Shown here: positions 8,511-17,790 of the stretch, in pieces
Layout of the letters: every line of letters starts with the position of its first letter
Position numbering within the stretch: the stretch's first letter is position 1
From: Brevundimonas sp. MYb52
GTDB lineage: Bacteria > Pseudomonadota > Alphaproteobacteria > Caulobacterales > Caulobacteraceae
Length of the DNA: 64,000 nucleotides
Direction of reading: 5' to 3'
Assembly: GCF_002979535.1 (NCBI RefSeq)
Contig: NZ_PCPB01000005.1
Location: 116,395-180,394, forward strand
Made by a program: the position numbers and the translations under genes
The notes under the pieces: model-generated
What the model saw: only the letters and a program-made list of their open reading frames with translations
Told to the model about the DNA's origin: nothing
Databases searched by the model: none

Positions 8511-8632
8511 CGTCATCCCGGGGCCGCGCAGCGGAACCCGGGACCCAGACGGTCGTGCATTCGTGGTTCTGGGCCGTTCTCGCTGAAACGTCTGGGCCCC
8601 GGATCGCCCCTGCGGGTCGTCCGGGGTGACGG
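8511..8632. repeat. Long inverted repeat of the GTCATCCCGGGG type (family D)
   Basis: Begins CGTCATCCCGGGGC and ends GTCCGGGGTGACGG, with an inner GGGACCCAGACG/CGTCTGGGCCCC pair. It follows fliE and precedes the convergent 8655 gene. Similar blocks are at 17515-17633 and 46000-46092. Confidence 0.75.
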
Positions 8633-8654
8633 CGGAGAGGGAGGCGCCGCCCTT

Positions 8655-9620
8655 CTAGTCCGCCAGATAGCCCGACGCGTCCACAAAGGCCTGAACCGCC
8701 GCCGGGTCGGAGTAGTCCAGCTCGATCATGGTCTTGAGCGCCGCCGCCTTGTCCGATGCCCGGTCGTAATAGCCGCGCGTGATGGCGTAGCCGACGTAGT
8801 AGCCGAGGTCGCGCACGCCGAAGGCGTTGTCGGCGCTGTTGTAGAGCCAGCCGCTGAAGTCCTCGCCCGCCATGTCGCGGCGGAAGGCGGCCTTGATGGC
8901 GGGATCATGGGCCGGTCCATAGGCGACATAGGCCAGATCGGGCATCCGCCCCGTCACCTGTTCCGCCACGAAGTCGGCCACGCCCTCATAGACGGCCTGC
9001 GACAACAGGTTGCTGCGCTCGCCGACCTGCTGGGTGTGAACCACCTCGTGCACGGCCAGCAGGTCCAGGTTGTCCAGCGGCTTGCTGGCGAAGTAGGAGG
9101 CGAAGAAGCGTTGCAGACCCGCCGGCATTTCCGAGGTGTCGACGCTGGCGTCGCCCGTGGCCATTTCGACGCCCAGCAGCACCTTGTCGCCCTGGGTGGT
9201 TCCAGCCGAGCGCAGGGCGCCGACCTCGAAATAGATGCCGGCGGGGCGCAACTCGGGATAGAGGGCCTTGAACCGTTCCAGATGCGCTTCCAGCCGCGTC
9301 AGGGCGCCTGCCGCCAGCGCCGTGCGCGGCCGCACCGTGTCCCAGTAGGCCGGATAGGCGCGGATGGCGTTCAGATAGGTGTCCGCCGTATAGCCCTTGG
9401 CCTCCATGAAGGCGGTCAGGCCCGGCGTGCCCGCGTCGATATAGAGGCGTTGGAAAGCGGCCTTCTGCGCCTCGGGCGTGTCCGCTGCGCGCACGGCGTC
9501 ATAGGCGGTCCAGAAGCGGGCGACGTCGCCGTCTTCCAGCCGGATCGGCGTGGTCTGCGCCTGGGCGCTTGCGGCCACGAGGCCCAGACCCAGACTGATC
9601 GCCAAAGCCCATCGACGCAT
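8655..9620 (-). CDS. Secreted HExxH protein, DUF2268-like predicted zinc protease
   Basis: A 321-residue protein with a clear signal peptide (MRRWALAISLGLGLVAASAQAQ). Around residues 195-200 it has HEVVHTQQ and about 20 residues later EGVADFVAEQ, the HExxH...E layout of gluzincin-type metalloproteins and of DUF2268 (putative Zn-dependent protease, related to GldB). It is likely periplasmic; substrate unknown. ATG at 9620 is chosen over the longer frame because it starts the signal peptide. Lone gene, convergent with the flgBC-fliE unit; no flagellar role is implied. Confidence 0.75.
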   Translation of the reverse strand: MRRWALAISLGLGLVAASAQAQTTPIRLEDGDVARFWTAYDAVRAADTPEAQKAAFQRLYIDAGTPGLTAFMEAKGYTADTYLNAIRAYPAYWDTVRPRTALAAGALTRLEAHLERFKALYPELRPAGIYFEVGALRSAGTTQGDKVLLGVEMATGDASVDTSEMPAGLQRFFASYFASKPLDNLDLLAVHEVVHTQQVGERSNLLSQAVYEGVADFVAEQVTGRMPDLAYVAYGPAHDPAIKAAFRRDMAGEDFSGWLYNSADNAFGVRDLGYYVGYAITRGYYDRASDKAAALKTMIELDYSDPAAVQAFVDASGYLAD

Positions 9621-9746
9621 GACTGTTCCCCTCAAAGCCAGGCTCGACAGAAGGCGGCTGGCGGCGGCGCTGTCAAATGAAACGCCGGTAATATGGGGAT
9701 CGAACCCTCGCCTTCAGCGGTTCTCTCCTGAACAGGGAGAGATGTC

Positions 9747-10124
9747 ATGCTCAAGAACAAGAACTCCTCGGCCATCGTGGCGGTGAAGGATCTGGATCGC
9801 GCCAAGGCCTTCTATTCCGACGTGCTGGAGCTGAACCTGGCCGACACCTCGATGGAGGGGATGCTGGGCTATCGCACCGGCTCGACCTGGCTGACGGTCT
9901 ATAAATCCGACTTCGCCGGCACCAATCAGGCCAATGCCGTGACCTGGGACGTCGGCGTCGAGCTGGACGACATCGTGGAAGGGCTGAAGGCCAGGGGCGT
10001 GACCTTCGAGCACTATGACGACATGGGCCGGGTGGGCGACATCCACGTCTGCGGCACGATGCGTCTGGCCTGGTTCAAGGACCCCGACGGCAACATCCTG
10101 CATATGGTCGGCGCGACGGGCTAA
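9747..10124 (+). CDS. VOC (glyoxalase/bleomycin-resistance) family protein
   Basis: 125 residues with the two beta-alpha-beta-beta-beta modules of the vicinal-oxygen-chelate fold: AIVAVKDLDRAKAFYSDVLEL at the start and AWFKDPDGNILHMVG at the end. Ligand residues of true glyoxalase I are not all evident, so the reaction is unknown. GGGAGA lies 9 bases upstream of the ATG. The stop codon TAA shares three bases with the stop of the convergent acyltransferase gene. Confidence 0.85.
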   Translation: MLKNKNSSAIVAVKDLDRAKAFYSDVLELNLADTSMEGMLGYRTGSTWLTVYKSDFAGTNQANAVTWDVGVELDDIVEGLKARGVTFEHYDDMGRVGDIHVCGTMRLAWFKDPDGNILHMVGATG

Positions 10125-11269
10125 CCCTCCAGCGAGACCACCGGCTCCTTGATCTCGACCCGCGCATGGCCGCGCTTCTTCAGCCAGGCGCGGATACGTT
10201 TCTGGATCGGATTGTCGACGCCGTAGTGGAACAGGAAGGCGAAGACGAAGGCCGCGCCGACGCCCATGACCCACAGCAGCCAGCGCCAGGCTTCGCCCAG
10301 GCTCAGCTTGTTCGCCGTGGCCTCGGCCAGACCGAACCAGCCGATGCGGACGACCTCGTTGGAGATGAACATGGCGAAGGAGACCACCGCCGCCTGCTCC
10401 ACCAGCTTGGACGGCTTGGTCACCGGCACGGCGCCAGCCGCCAGGATGATGATGGAGATGAGGGTTAGCGAGATCAGGGCGTGCTTGTCGAAATACTGGA
10501 CGATGGCGAGGGCGATCGAGGCCAGCAGCAATGCCCAGCCCGCCAGGCGCGGATTGATCCAGACGCCCTGTGCGAACCAGGCCAGCCCCATGCCGAGGAT
10601 GAACAGGGGCAGGGCGCGCCAGATGCCCAGCGCCAGCGGCATCTGATAGACGGGATACTTGAGGATGGCCCAGCTCAGCTCATTGGCCGCCAGATAGCCG
10701 ATCACCACCAGCCCCAGCGCCATCCACGGTCCGACCCGCGTCAGGCCGCGCAGCACCCAGGGGAAGGCCAGATAGCAGCCCAGCAGGGCCGAGATCGACC
10801 AACTGGGGGCGTTCCAGCCCAGACCGCCATGCACGCCGAACGACTGCACCAGCGCGACCTGCGCCGGCAGTTGATCCCAGGCGAACCACTCGGGATGGGT
10901 CGGCGGCAGGCCGATGGCCGTGCCCAGCAGCACCATGGCCACCAGCAGGCCCAGCATGATCAGATGGGCCGGAAACACCCGCAGCGAGCGCTTCAGGAAG
11001 AAGTCCGTCTTGGACATCCGGCCCCCGCCGACCGCGGCGCCATAGACGCGCATCAGCACATAGCCGCTGTCGATCAGGAAGAAGTTGGTCAGCAGAAAGC
11101 CGCCCCGCTCGAACACCGGATGCACCGCCTCGGCCAGGGCATGGGGCGCCGAGGCCTGGAAATGGTGCAGGATGATCAGCGCCGCCACGATGAAGCGCAG
11201 CGCGTCCAGCCAGCCGCCGCGCATGATCGGCGGCGGCTCATTATGAGACGAAAACGCGGTCCAGCCCAT
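10121..11269 (-). CDS. Acyltransferase family 3 membrane protein
   Basis: 382 residues with about ten membrane segments. The start of the fold, WLDALRFIVAALIILHHFQAS, carries the HH pair proposed to be catalytic in acyltransferase-3 (OafA/OpgC/NodX) proteins, and RVFPAHLIMLGLLV matches the conserved second helix. Members O-acylate surface sugars or other extracytoplasmic substrates at the inner membrane; the substrate here is unknown. Start at 11269 with GGGAG upstream. Single gene. Confidence 0.88.
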   Translation of the reverse strand: MGWTAFSSHNEPPPIMRGGWLDALRFIVAALIILHHFQASAPHALAEAVHPVFERGGFLLTNFFLIDSGYVLMRVYGAAVGGGRMSKTDFFLKRSLRVFPAHLIMLGLLVAMVLLGTAIGLPPTHPEWFAWDQLPAQVALVQSFGVHGGLGWNAPSWSISALLGCYLAFPWVLRGLTRVGPWMALGLVVIGYLAANELSWAILKYPVYQMPLALGIWRALPLFILGMGLAWFAQGVWINPRLAGWALLLASIALAIVQYFDKHALISLTLISIIILAAGAVPVTKPSKLVEQAAVVSFAMFISNEVVRIGWFGLAEATANKLSLGEAWRWLLWVMGVGAAFVFAFLFHYGVDNPIQKRIRAWLKKRGHARVEIKEPVVSLEG

Positions 11270-11428
11270 GGCGATGGCTCCCTTCAGGAAGCCTAACGCA
11301 AGAAGGGGGCCGCAGGACGCCGATCCCGGCGGAGGCTGCTACGGTCGGCGCTTCACAGGCGCAGCAAGGCAACGTAACGCTGCAATCCATAGCGGCGTGA
11401 TGGCGCGGGCCATCAGAGGGGCGACAAG

Positions 11429-12292
11429 ATGAAGATACGATCCGTAGCGGCGGGCGGCGCGATTGCCCTGGGTCTGGCCCTGACCGCCTTGGTCGCGCCA
11501 ACGGCGTTTGCTGCTCAACCAATGGCGATCGCTCAGTCCGAGGCTGCGCCCGATGCGTCGGGACCGAGGGCGACGCTTAACATCGTTGCGGGCGAGTTGC
11601 CGCGACAGGAGAAGCGTGATCTCGACCTGGTCGAACGCGCCATGCGGGACATGCAGACGCGCGGTTTCGTCGGCTTGGACCGGCATCTTCCGGCCTTGCG
11701 ACGCGCCCTCGACGGCGCCCCGGCCGCCTATCCGCAGATGGAGCAGCGGGCCAAGGGCGAGTGGATCATCCGCTCCGACGACCTCGGCGAGACCATGGTG
11801 CTGGCGACCGTCGTCCAGTCGATGGCGGGGGGCGACGGCGTCGGGGCCATGACGGTGCGACGACAGCCGAACGTCTATCCCCTCATCGCCTTGATCCTCG
11901 GCAGCGAAGCCGTTGAGCGCGGACGCTTCGACGACGCCGTGGCGGTCCTCGACCGTGGCCTGGCCTTGCAGGGCGACGACTGGATGCTGCTGAAGGAAAA
12001 GGCGTCGGCCCTTCAATCCGGCGGGCGTCATGACGAGGCTCTGGCGGTTCTGGATCAGGCCCTGGCGTCGGCCTCGCTGCGTATCGTGATGAACGCCGGG
12101 CCGCTGCATCGCGGGCGTGGCTTCAGCCTGATCGAACAGGGCCGCCTCAAGGAAGCCCGCGCGGCCTATGACGAGGCGCTGAAGCTGGACCCGGAAGACG
12201 GGCACGCCAGGCGGCAGCTCGCCTACATCGACGGCCTGGAGGCCGGTCAGCCCGCTGTTGCGGGCAGCGTCATCCTGCCGCCCGCGAACTAG
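11429..12292 (+). CDS. Secreted TPR-repeat protein
   Basis: 287 residues: signal peptide (MKIRSVAAGGAIALGLALTALVAPTAFAAQ), then a helical region and two or three TPR units in the C-terminal half (AVERGRFDDAVAVLDRGLAL; GRHDEALAVLDQAL; GRLKEARAAYDEALKLDPED). It is probably a periplasmic protein-interaction module. No specific family recognised. It is convergent with folE, whose stop lies 8 bp away. Confidence 0.78.
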   Translation: MKIRSVAAGGAIALGLALTALVAPTAFAAQPMAIAQSEAAPDASGPRATLNIVAGELPRQEKRDLDLVERAMRDMQTRGFVGLDRHLPALRRALDGAPAAYPQMEQRAKGEWIIRSDDLGETMVLATVVQSMAGGDGVGAMTVRRQPNVYPLIALILGSEAVERGRFDDAVAVLDRGLALQGDDWMLLKEKASALQSGGRHDEALAVLDQALASASLRIVMNAGPLHRGRGFSLIEQGRLKEARAAYDEALKLDPEDGHARRQLAYIDGLEAGQPAVAGSVILPPAN

Positions 12293-12299
12293 GGACGGA

Positions 12300-12887
12300 T
12301 CAGCCCCGCACCAGCCGCAGGAACTCCTCGCGGGTGCGGGGGTCTTCGCGGACGACGCCCAGCAGGCAACTGGTGGACAGGCTGGCGCCGGGGACGTCGA
12401 CGCCGCGCATGGTCATGCAGCTGTGCTCAGCCTCGATGACCACGCCGACGCCGTGGGGGCGCAGCACGTCCTGGATGGCGCCGGCGATGTCGGATGTCAT
12501 CTTTTCCTGGATCTGCAGGCGCCGGGCAAAGCCGCGCACCACGCGGGCCAGCTTGGAGATGCCGACCACGCGATCCGTCGGCAGGTAGCCGACGTGGGCC
12601 ACGCCGACGACCGGCAGCATGTGGTGTTCACAGAAGCTGACGAAGCGGATGTTCTTCAGCACGACCAGTTCGTCGTAGCCCCCGACCTCCTCGAAGGTCT
12701 TCTCCAGATATTCGCGCGGCTCGACCTCATAGCCCTGGAACAGCTCGCGATAGGACTTGGCCACCCGCTTGGGTGTTTCCACCAGACCCTCGCGGTCGGG
12801 ATTGTCGCCCGCCCACTGGATCAGGGTGCGAACGGCGGCTTCGGCTTCGGCCTGCGAGACGGAGGGTTTGTGCGCGTGGTCGGTCAT
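12300..12887 (-). CDS. folE: GTP cyclohydrolase I
   Basis: 195 residues, standard for FolE type I. It converts GTP to 7,8-dihydroneopterin triphosphate, the first step of folate/pterin synthesis. Zinc-binding residues are visible (SFCEHHMLPVVG and, near the end, SCMTMRGV), as are GYLPTDRVVGISKLARVV and the QIQEKMTSDI segment. The N-terminus is slightly extended and acidic. Single gene in this window; nearby folate genes are not seen. Confidence 0.96.
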   Translation of the reverse strand: MTDHAHKPSVSQAEAEAAVRTLIQWAGDNPDREGLVETPKRVAKSYRELFQGYEVEPREYLEKTFEEVGGYDELVVLKNIRFVSFCEHHMLPVVGVAHVGYLPTDRVVGISKLARVVRGFARRLQIQEKMTSDIAGAIQDVLRPHGVGVVIEAEHSCMTMRGVDVPGASLSTSCLLGVVREDPRTREEFLRLVRG

Positions 12888-12991
12888 GGCTTGTCCATAT
12901 AGCCGGACGGGCCGATCAATCCAGCCGTCAGATGGGCGATGGGGCGAAACGGACGTGCGCAGGTGCGGGCAACCGCGAAGTGCGGCCCTGC

Positions 12992-13149
12992 TTTCCTCCC
13001 CATTTTATGGGGAGGGGGACCACGCAGTGGTGGAGGGGGCGGCGCGACGGCAACCGTTCAAAGGCGCGTCTTCATGTGACCGCGGCGTTGCCCCCTCCGT
13101 CCCGTCCGCTGTCGCGGCCGAGCCACCTCCCCATGGAATGGGGAGGAAA
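12992..13149. repeat. Main palindromic repeat (family A), copy upstream of fliQ
   Basis: TTTCCTCCCC start, outer hairpin CCCCATTTTATGGGG, inner hairpin CCACGCAGTGG (compensated A-T pair where other copies have G-C), right arm CCCCATGGAATGGGGAGGAAA minus a few bases. It ends only about 10 bp before the fliQ promoter motif. The stretch 12888-13214 between folE and fliQ holds nothing else except that promoter. Confidence 0.85.
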
Positions 13150-13158
13150 GTTTGGAGG

Positions 13159-13197
13159 TAAACGCCCTGTTAACCATCCTGTCGGCATTTTCTGCCG
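13159..13197 (+). promoter_or_regulatory. fliQ promoter module: CtrA-like TAAA-N7-TTAACC and CGGCA-N5-TGCCG
   Basis: TAAA at 13159 and TTAACC at 13170-13175 are 7 bases apart (CtrA-like). Seven bases after TTAACC comes the perfect inverted repeat CGGCA-N5-TGCCG (13183-13197). The spacing is identical to that before flgB. It stands 18-56 bp before the fliQ start, so it probably drives fliQ-fliR-flhB. Confidence 0.55.
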
Positions 13198-13214
13198 AGT
13201 TCCCGGGAGTGGTG

Positions 13215-13478
13215 ATGAGCGGCGCGGAAGTTCTGGATATTGGCCGTGACGCCATCTGGCTGACGATCCAGCTGTGCGCCCCTGTGCTCGTGGTCGGTCT
13301 GGTGGTCGGCGTGGTCATCGGCCTGTTTCAGGCCCTGACGCAGATTCAGGAACAGACCCTGATCTATGCGCCCAAGATCATCGCCATCTTTGTCTCCCTG
13401 CTGCTGTTCCTGCCGCTGATGGGGGCGCTGCTGGGCGGCTTCATGCGCGAGATCGCCGCCCGCATCGCCGGGATGTAG
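13215..13478 (+). CDS. fliQ: Flagellar export-gate protein FliQ
   Basis: 87 residues with two membrane helices (IWLTIQLCAPVLVVGLVVGVVIGLFQALTQIQEQT and FVSLLLFLPLMGALLGGF), the exact FliQ pattern including QALTQIQEQTLIYAPKI. Part of the FliPQR gate in the MS-ring channel. ATG at 13215 with GGGAG upstream is the family start; a longer upstream open frame runs into the promoter. First gene of fliQ-fliR-flhB. Confidence 0.95.
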   Translation: MSGAEVLDIGRDAIWLTIQLCAPVLVVGLVVGVVIGLFQALTQIQEQTLIYAPKIIAIFVSLLLFLPLMGALLGGFMREIAARIAGM

Positions 13479-13485
13479 GTCGCAC

Positions 13486-14256
13486 GTGGAATCCTACGCC
13501 ACCGCCGAACAGATCTGGGCCGGCGGCCTGATCTTCGCGCGCGTCGGCGCGATCCTGATGACCATTCCCGGCATTGGCGAAAGCTATGTGCCGCCGCGCG
13601 TGCGTCTGTCGCTGGCCCTGTTGCTGTCGCTGGTGATGTGGCCCCTGGTGGCCGGGACCCTGCCGGCCCTGCCGCCGACCCTGGGCGGCATGGTCGGCTG
13701 GATCATCCGCGAAGTGGCGACGGGTCTGGCCATCGGCGTCATCCTGCGCAGCTTCATGACGGCCCTGGTCACGGCGGGCGAGATCATCTCGCAGCAGACC
13801 ACCCTGGGGTTCGCCCAGACGGCCAACCCCTTGCAGGCCTCGCCCGGTTCGACCCTGTCGGCCTTTTTGATGCTGTTGGGGGTGACGCTGATCTTCGCCA
13901 CCAACACTCACCATCTGTTCATCGCCGGCATCCTGGGCTCCTACGAAGCCATCTCTCCGGCCAAGCCGATGATCGCGCCCGACTTCGCCGCCCTGGCGGT
14001 TCGAACCCTGAGCGAGAGCTTCATGCTGGGGGTCCAGTTGTCGGCGCCGGTGCTGGTCTTCGCCCTGATCTTCAACCTGGCGTCTGGCCTGATCGCGCGG
14101 GTCATGCCGGCCTTTCAGGTCTATTTCGCCGCCGCCCCGCTCAGCGTGCTTCTGGGCCTTTCGATCTTCGCGCTGAGTCTGGGCGTGATGGGGACCATCT
14201 TCATCGACCGCTATCGCGCCCTGGCGCGGGTGTTCACGGGAGGGAGCCTTGGCTGA
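13486..14256 (+). CDS. fliR: Flagellar export-gate protein FliR
   Basis: 256 residues with about six hydrophobic segments. Family phrases include FARVGAILMTIPGIGESYVPPRVRLSLALLL, GEIISQQTTLGFAQTANP and the end IFIDRYRALARVF. It forms the single FliR subunit of the FliP5Q4R1 gate in the inner membrane. GTG start 7 bp after fliQ. The 3' end overlaps flhB by 8 bases, supporting coupled translation of gate components. Confidence 0.95.
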   Translation: MESYATAEQIWAGGLIFARVGAILMTIPGIGESYVPPRVRLSLALLLSLVMWPLVAGTLPALPPTLGGMVGWIIREVATGLAIGVILRSFMTALVTAGEIISQQTTLGFAQTANPLQASPGSTLSAFLMLLGVTLIFATNTHHLFIAGILGSYEAISPAKPMIAPDFAALAVRTLSESFMLGVQLSAPVLVFALIFNLASGLIARVMPAFQVYFAAAPLSVLLGLSIFALSLGVMGTIFIDRYRALARVFTGGSLG

Positions 14257-15325
14257 AGGTTCCGATCCCGAGTCGAAAACCGAAGAGGCCACCCCGCGAA
14301 AGCTTGAGGAGGCCCGAAAAAAGGGTGACGTCGCCAAGTCGCCGGATGTGGCGGCGGCCATGTCCCTGGCGGGGGCGACGGCGGTTCTGCTGGTCGGCGG
14401 CGGCTATTTCTCGCGTCAGATGGCCGAGGATATGCTGCCCTTTCTGGCCGAGCCTCACGCCATGATGGGCGGTCTGCAAGCCGGGGCCGGGGTCGAGATC
14501 GGCATGCGCGCCGTCTGGGCCGTGACGCCCTTTCTGGCGGCCCTGATGCTGGCGGTCATCATCGGCGGCGTGGGCGGCAATCTGGCCCAGTCGGGCTTCC
14601 TGTTCACCACCGAGAAGATCAAGCCCAAGTGGTCGGCGGTCAGCCCCCTGTCGGGCTTCAAACGCATCTTCGGCCCGGACGGCATCGTCCAGTTCATCAA
14701 GACCTTCCTCAAACTGGTGGCCATCGGCGCGGTCTGCTGGTGGGTGCTCAAACCGCACACGCGCGAGCTGGAAAACCTGGCCGCCATGAGCCCGGCCCTG
14801 ATCCTGCCCTTCGCGCGGGACCTGGCGGCGGCGCTGATGATCTCGGCCCTGATCTTCCTGGCCTTCACCGCCGGGGCCGACTTCATCTGGCAGAAGTTCC
14901 GCTTCGCCAAGCGGATGCGGATGACCAAGGAAGAGACCAAGGAAGACTACAAGCAGACCGAGGGCGACCCGCATATTAAGGGCAAGCTGCGCCAGATCCG
15001 CATGCAGCGCAGCCGCCAGCGCATGATGCAGGCCGTGCCCGGCGCCACCGTGGTGATCACCAACCCGACCCACTACTCGGTGGCCCTGCGCTATGAGCCC
15101 GATCAGGGTGACGGCGCCCCCATCTGCGTCGCCAAGGGCGTGGACGCGGTGGCCCTGCGCATCCGCGAACTGGCCAAGGAGAGCGGCGTCCCGGTGGTCG
15201 AGAACGTGCCCCTGGCCCGCGCCCTCTATGCGACGGTCGAGGTGGACGAGGTTATCCCGCGCGAACACTTCGAGGCCGCGGCCAAGGTGATCGGCTTCGT
15301 CATGCAGGGACGGAAGCGGCGGTGA
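14249..15325 (+). CDS. flhB: Flagellar export switch protein FlhB
   Basis: 358 residues: acidic/basic N-terminus (KTEEATPRKLEEARKKGDVAKSPD), four membrane segments, and a cytoplasmic domain with the self-cleavage site NPTH at about residues 272-275, whose cleavage between N and P switches export specificity from rod/hook to filament. The start codon is TTG at 14249, inside the fliR end; no better start lies downstream before the conserved N-terminus. A short palindrome follows the stop, then cckA. Confidence 0.95.
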   Translation: MAEGSDPESKTEEATPRKLEEARKKGDVAKSPDVAAAMSLAGATAVLLVGGGYFSRQMAEDMLPFLAEPHAMMGGLQAGAGVEIGMRAVWAVTPFLAALMLAVIIGGVGGNLAQSGFLFTTEKIKPKWSAVSPLSGFKRIFGPDGIVQFIKTFLKLVAIGAVCWWVLKPHTRELENLAAMSPALILPFARDLAAALMISALIFLAFTAGADFIWQKFRFAKRMRMTKEETKEDYKQTEGDPHIKGKLRQIRMQRSRQRMMQAVPGATVVITNPTHYSVALRYEPDQGDGAPICVAKGVDAVALRIRELAKESGVPVVENVPLARALYATVEVDEVIPREHFEAAAKVIGFVMQGRKRR

Positions 15326-15347
15326 GGGGCGAAGGCGCAGGCCGGGC

Positions 15348-15374
15348 TTTCCTCCCCATGGAATGGGGAGGAAA
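15348..15374. repeat. Solo outer hairpin of the main repeat (family A fragment)
   Basis: CTTTCCTCCCCATGGAATGGGGAGGAAAG, given here as its two halves CTTTCCTCCCCAT and ATGGGGAGGAAAG: only the terminal hairpin of the family, between flhB and cckA. Either a minimal unit or a deletion product in which both ends fused. Confidence 0.7.
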
Positions 15375-15446
15375 GGTTTGTCCCGTTATGGCGCAGGCCA
15401 GAGCTCCGATATGCTGACCACCACTGATTCGCGCGGGCAGGACGCC

Positions 15447-17504
15447 ATGACGATTTCCCGGCCGAAAGCGGCGGCGACGCGCCGTCCGACCTTTGATCCC
15501 CTGCTGGTGGTGATGGCGCTTGGCTTCGCCCTGGCGGTTGCGGCCATGGTCTATCCGGCGTTCCGCGCCAATGCCATGACGGCGCCGGGGCTGATCCTGA
15601 TCTTCGCGGCGGGGGCGACAGCCCTGATCTGGCTGTTCGCCTTCGGACGCGCCGAGGTGCGCCGCGCCCACGGCGACACGGCGGTCGAGATGCTGGACGC
15701 GATGGCCGAGCCGGCCGCCCTGGTCTGGCCGTCCGGTCAGGTCCTGGCCTACAACGGCGCCTGGGCCGACGAGAACGGCGCCGTCACCGCCCTTCCGCGC
15801 GGCAAGTCGGCCCAGGCCCTCTACATGGCCTTCGCCCAGGCCCGCGAAGGCCATCAGGGCCGCGCCATCGTCCAGATCGGCGCGCGCGAGATCGAGGTCC
15901 TGATCGGCCAGGCGGGGCAGGGGCGTTTCCTGGTCCGCGCCGCCCCCGACGCCGTCCTGCCGGTGCCGCAGACCGCGCCCGTGGTCGCCCCCGCCAAGGT
16001 CAGCGGCGAGGCCCGCGCCATGGCCGCCGGCGCGCCTTTCGGGTCCACGGTCATCGCCGGCGACGACCTGTTCGCGGGCCGGGCCGAGGATTCCAACGCC
16101 GCGCTCGCCGTCCTGACCGGCCCCGCCGCCTCGGGCGACGCCGCCTTCGGCCACCTGTTCGACCTGGCGGGCGTGACCGAGGCCAGGACCAAGCTGGAGG
16201 CTGGGTCTTCCGGCCCGATCGAGCTGGTGGCCCGCGCCTATCCCGACCGCCACCTGCACCTCTATGTCGCCCCCGAAGGCGACAAGCGCCGCGTCTGGCT
16301 GTTCGACGTCTCGTCGCAGAAGTCGATGGAGCTGCAGCTGTCGCAGGCCCAGAAGATGCAGGCCGTGGGCCAGCTGGCCGGCGGCGTGGCGCACGACTTC
16401 AACAACCTGCTGACCGCCATCCAGATGCAGCTGTCCGAGCTGCTGGAACGCCACCCGGTCGGCGACCCCTCCTATGACGGCCTGAACCAGATTCGCCAGA
16501 CCGGCATCCGCGCCGCCGATCTGGTGCGCAAGCTGCTGGCCTTCTCGCGCAAGTCCACGGTGCGGCGCGAGCGGCTGGACCTCGGCGAACTGGTCGGCGA
16601 GTTCGCCGTTCTGCTGCGCCGCCTGCTGCGCGAGGACGTGCGGCTGGAAACCGACTACGGCCGCGACATGCCCCTGGTCCTGGCCGACAAGAGCCAGCTG
16701 GAAACCGCCGTCATGAACCTGGCGGTCAACGCCCGCGACGCCATGCGCGGCGTGGTCGAGCCGGGCGCGGGCGTGGTCACGATTCGAACCCGCCGCCTGA
16801 CCGAGGGGCAAGCCCGCGACATGGGCTGGCGCGAGGCCAAGGGCGAGGTCGCCCTGATCGAGGTGTCCGACACCGGCCCCGGCGTGCCGCCCGAACTGGT
16901 CGACAAGATCTTCGAGCCCTTCTTCACCACCAAGGCGGTTAACGAAGGCACCGGCATGGGCCTGGCCACCGTCTATGGCATCGTCCAGCAGGCGGGCGGC
17001 CACATCAGCGTCTCGAACCTGGAGGGAGCCGGCGCCGCCTTCCGCATCTTCCTGCCCGCCGCCTCGGCCGAGGAACTGGTCGCCGCCCCCGTGGTCGAGA
17101 AGGTGGTCAAGGCCGCGCCGCGCGACCTGTCGGGCGCGGGCCGCATCCTGTTCGTCGAGGACGAGGCCGCCGTGCGCGGCATCGCCGCCCGCCTGCTGCG
17201 CCAGCGCGGCTATGAGGTGATCGAGGCCTGCGACGGCGAGGAGGCCCTGATCCTGGCTGAGGAATGGGCCGGTCAGATCGACATGATGATCTCCGACGTC
17301 ATCATGCCGGGGCTGGACGGCCCGTCCCTGCTGCGCAAGGCCCGGCCCTTCCTCGGCGACGCCCCGGTCATGTTCATTTCGGGCTATGCCGAGAGCGACT
17401 TCTCGGACCTGTTGCAGGACGAAACGGGCGTCTCCTTCCTGCCCAAGCCCCTGGACATCAAGACCCTGGCCGAGCGCGTGAAGCAGGAACTTCACGCGGG
17501 CTAA
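15447..17504 (+). CDS. cckA: Hybrid histidine kinase CckA (cell-cycle phosphorelay)
   Basis: 685 residues from the ATG at 15447, chosen for its GGCAGGA ribosome site; an ATG at 15411 is possible. Two membrane segments at residues about 17-62, a PAS-like linker region, the dimerisation/phosphoacceptor helix [12 protein letters not shown] with His at about 316, a HATPase domain ([44 protein letters not shown]) and a C-terminal receiver with Asp at about 617 (ISDVIMPG). The His-Asp distance of 301 residues equals what I recall for Caulobacter CckA (H322, D623). CckA passes phosphate via ChpT to CtrA and CpdR, and acts as phosphatase when bound to cyclic-di-GMP. Gene position directly after flhB is as in Caulobacter. 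Confidence 0.95.
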   Translation: MTISRPKAAATRRPTFDPLLVVMALGFALAVAAMVYPAFRANAMTAPGLILIFAAGATALIWLFAFGRAEVRRAHGDTAVEMLDAMAEPAALVWPSGQVLAYNGAWADENGAVTALPRGKSAQALYMAFAQAREGHQGRAIVQIGAREIEVLIGQAGQGRFLVRAAPDAVLPVPQTAPVVAPAKVSGEARAMAAGAPFGSTVIAGDDLFAGRAEDSNAALAVLTGPAASGDAAFGHLFDLAGVTEARTKLEAGSSGPIELVARAYPDRHLHLYVAPEGDKRRVWLFDVSSQKSMELQLSQAQKMQAVGQLAGGVAHDFNNLLTAIQMQLSELLERHPVGDPSYDGLNQIRQTGIRAADLVRKLLAFSRKSTVRRERLDLGELVGEFAVLLRRLLREDVRLETDYGRDMPLVLADKSQLETAVMNLAVNARDAMRGVVEPGAGVVTIRTRRLTEGQARDMGWREAKGEVALIEVSDTGPGVPPELVDKIFEPFFTTKAVNEGTGMGLATVYGIVQQAGGHISVSNLEGAGAAFRIFLPAASAEELVAAPVVEKVVKAAPRDLSGAGRILFVEDEAAVRGIAARLLRQRGYEVIEACDGEEALILAEEWAGQIDMMISDVIMPGLDGPSLLRKARPFLGDAPVMFISGYAESDFSDLLQDETGVSFLPKPLDIKTLAERVKQELHAG

Positions 17505-17514
17505 GCCTTCACCG

Positions 17515-17633
17515 CCGTCATCCCGGGGCTGCGCCGCAGAACCCAGGACCCAGGCGCAGGATCACAGGCGCCGTCCCGGCAAGAGCCGGCGCCTGGGTCC
17601 CGGCTCTTCGCTTCGCTTCGGCCGGGATGACGG
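17515..17633. repeat. Long inverted repeat of the GTCATCCCGGGG type (family D), second copy
   Basis: CCGTCATCCCGGGGC at the left, GGCCGGGATGACGG at the right, inner pair GGCGCC/GGCGCC and GACCCAGGCGC/GCGCCTGGGTC. Directly downstream of cckA, so it could terminate the transcript. Confidence 0.75.
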
Positions 17634-17680
17634 CAGGGGAAGGCTCGGGCGCGAGAGTCCGCTTTTGAGCCGGAAGCCAA

Positions 17681-17706
17681 TGTCCGCAATCGACCCATAG
17701 CGGACA
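17681..17706. repeat. Flanking motif TGTCCGC-N12-GCGGACA, left end of a low-GC gene block
   Basis: A 7-bp inverted repeat around the phrase CGACCCATAGCGGACAT. Very similar phrases occur at 18398-18415 (CCACCCCTAGCGGACATT) and 46120-46138 (CGACCCTTAGGCGACATT), each at an edge of a small gene of unusual composition. Confidence 0.45.
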
Positions 17707-17790
17707 TCAAGGCCATCTGGTTATGGTGCCCGCAACGCTGGCAGAAAGACTGCTGAGCCTGCTGTCATTGTAAGAAAGGACGTTCGGCAT

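Noticed and set aside
15300..17495. Long open frame antisense to cckA
   Set aside because: Low-complexity shadow of cckA; the sense strand encodes every expected kinase motif.
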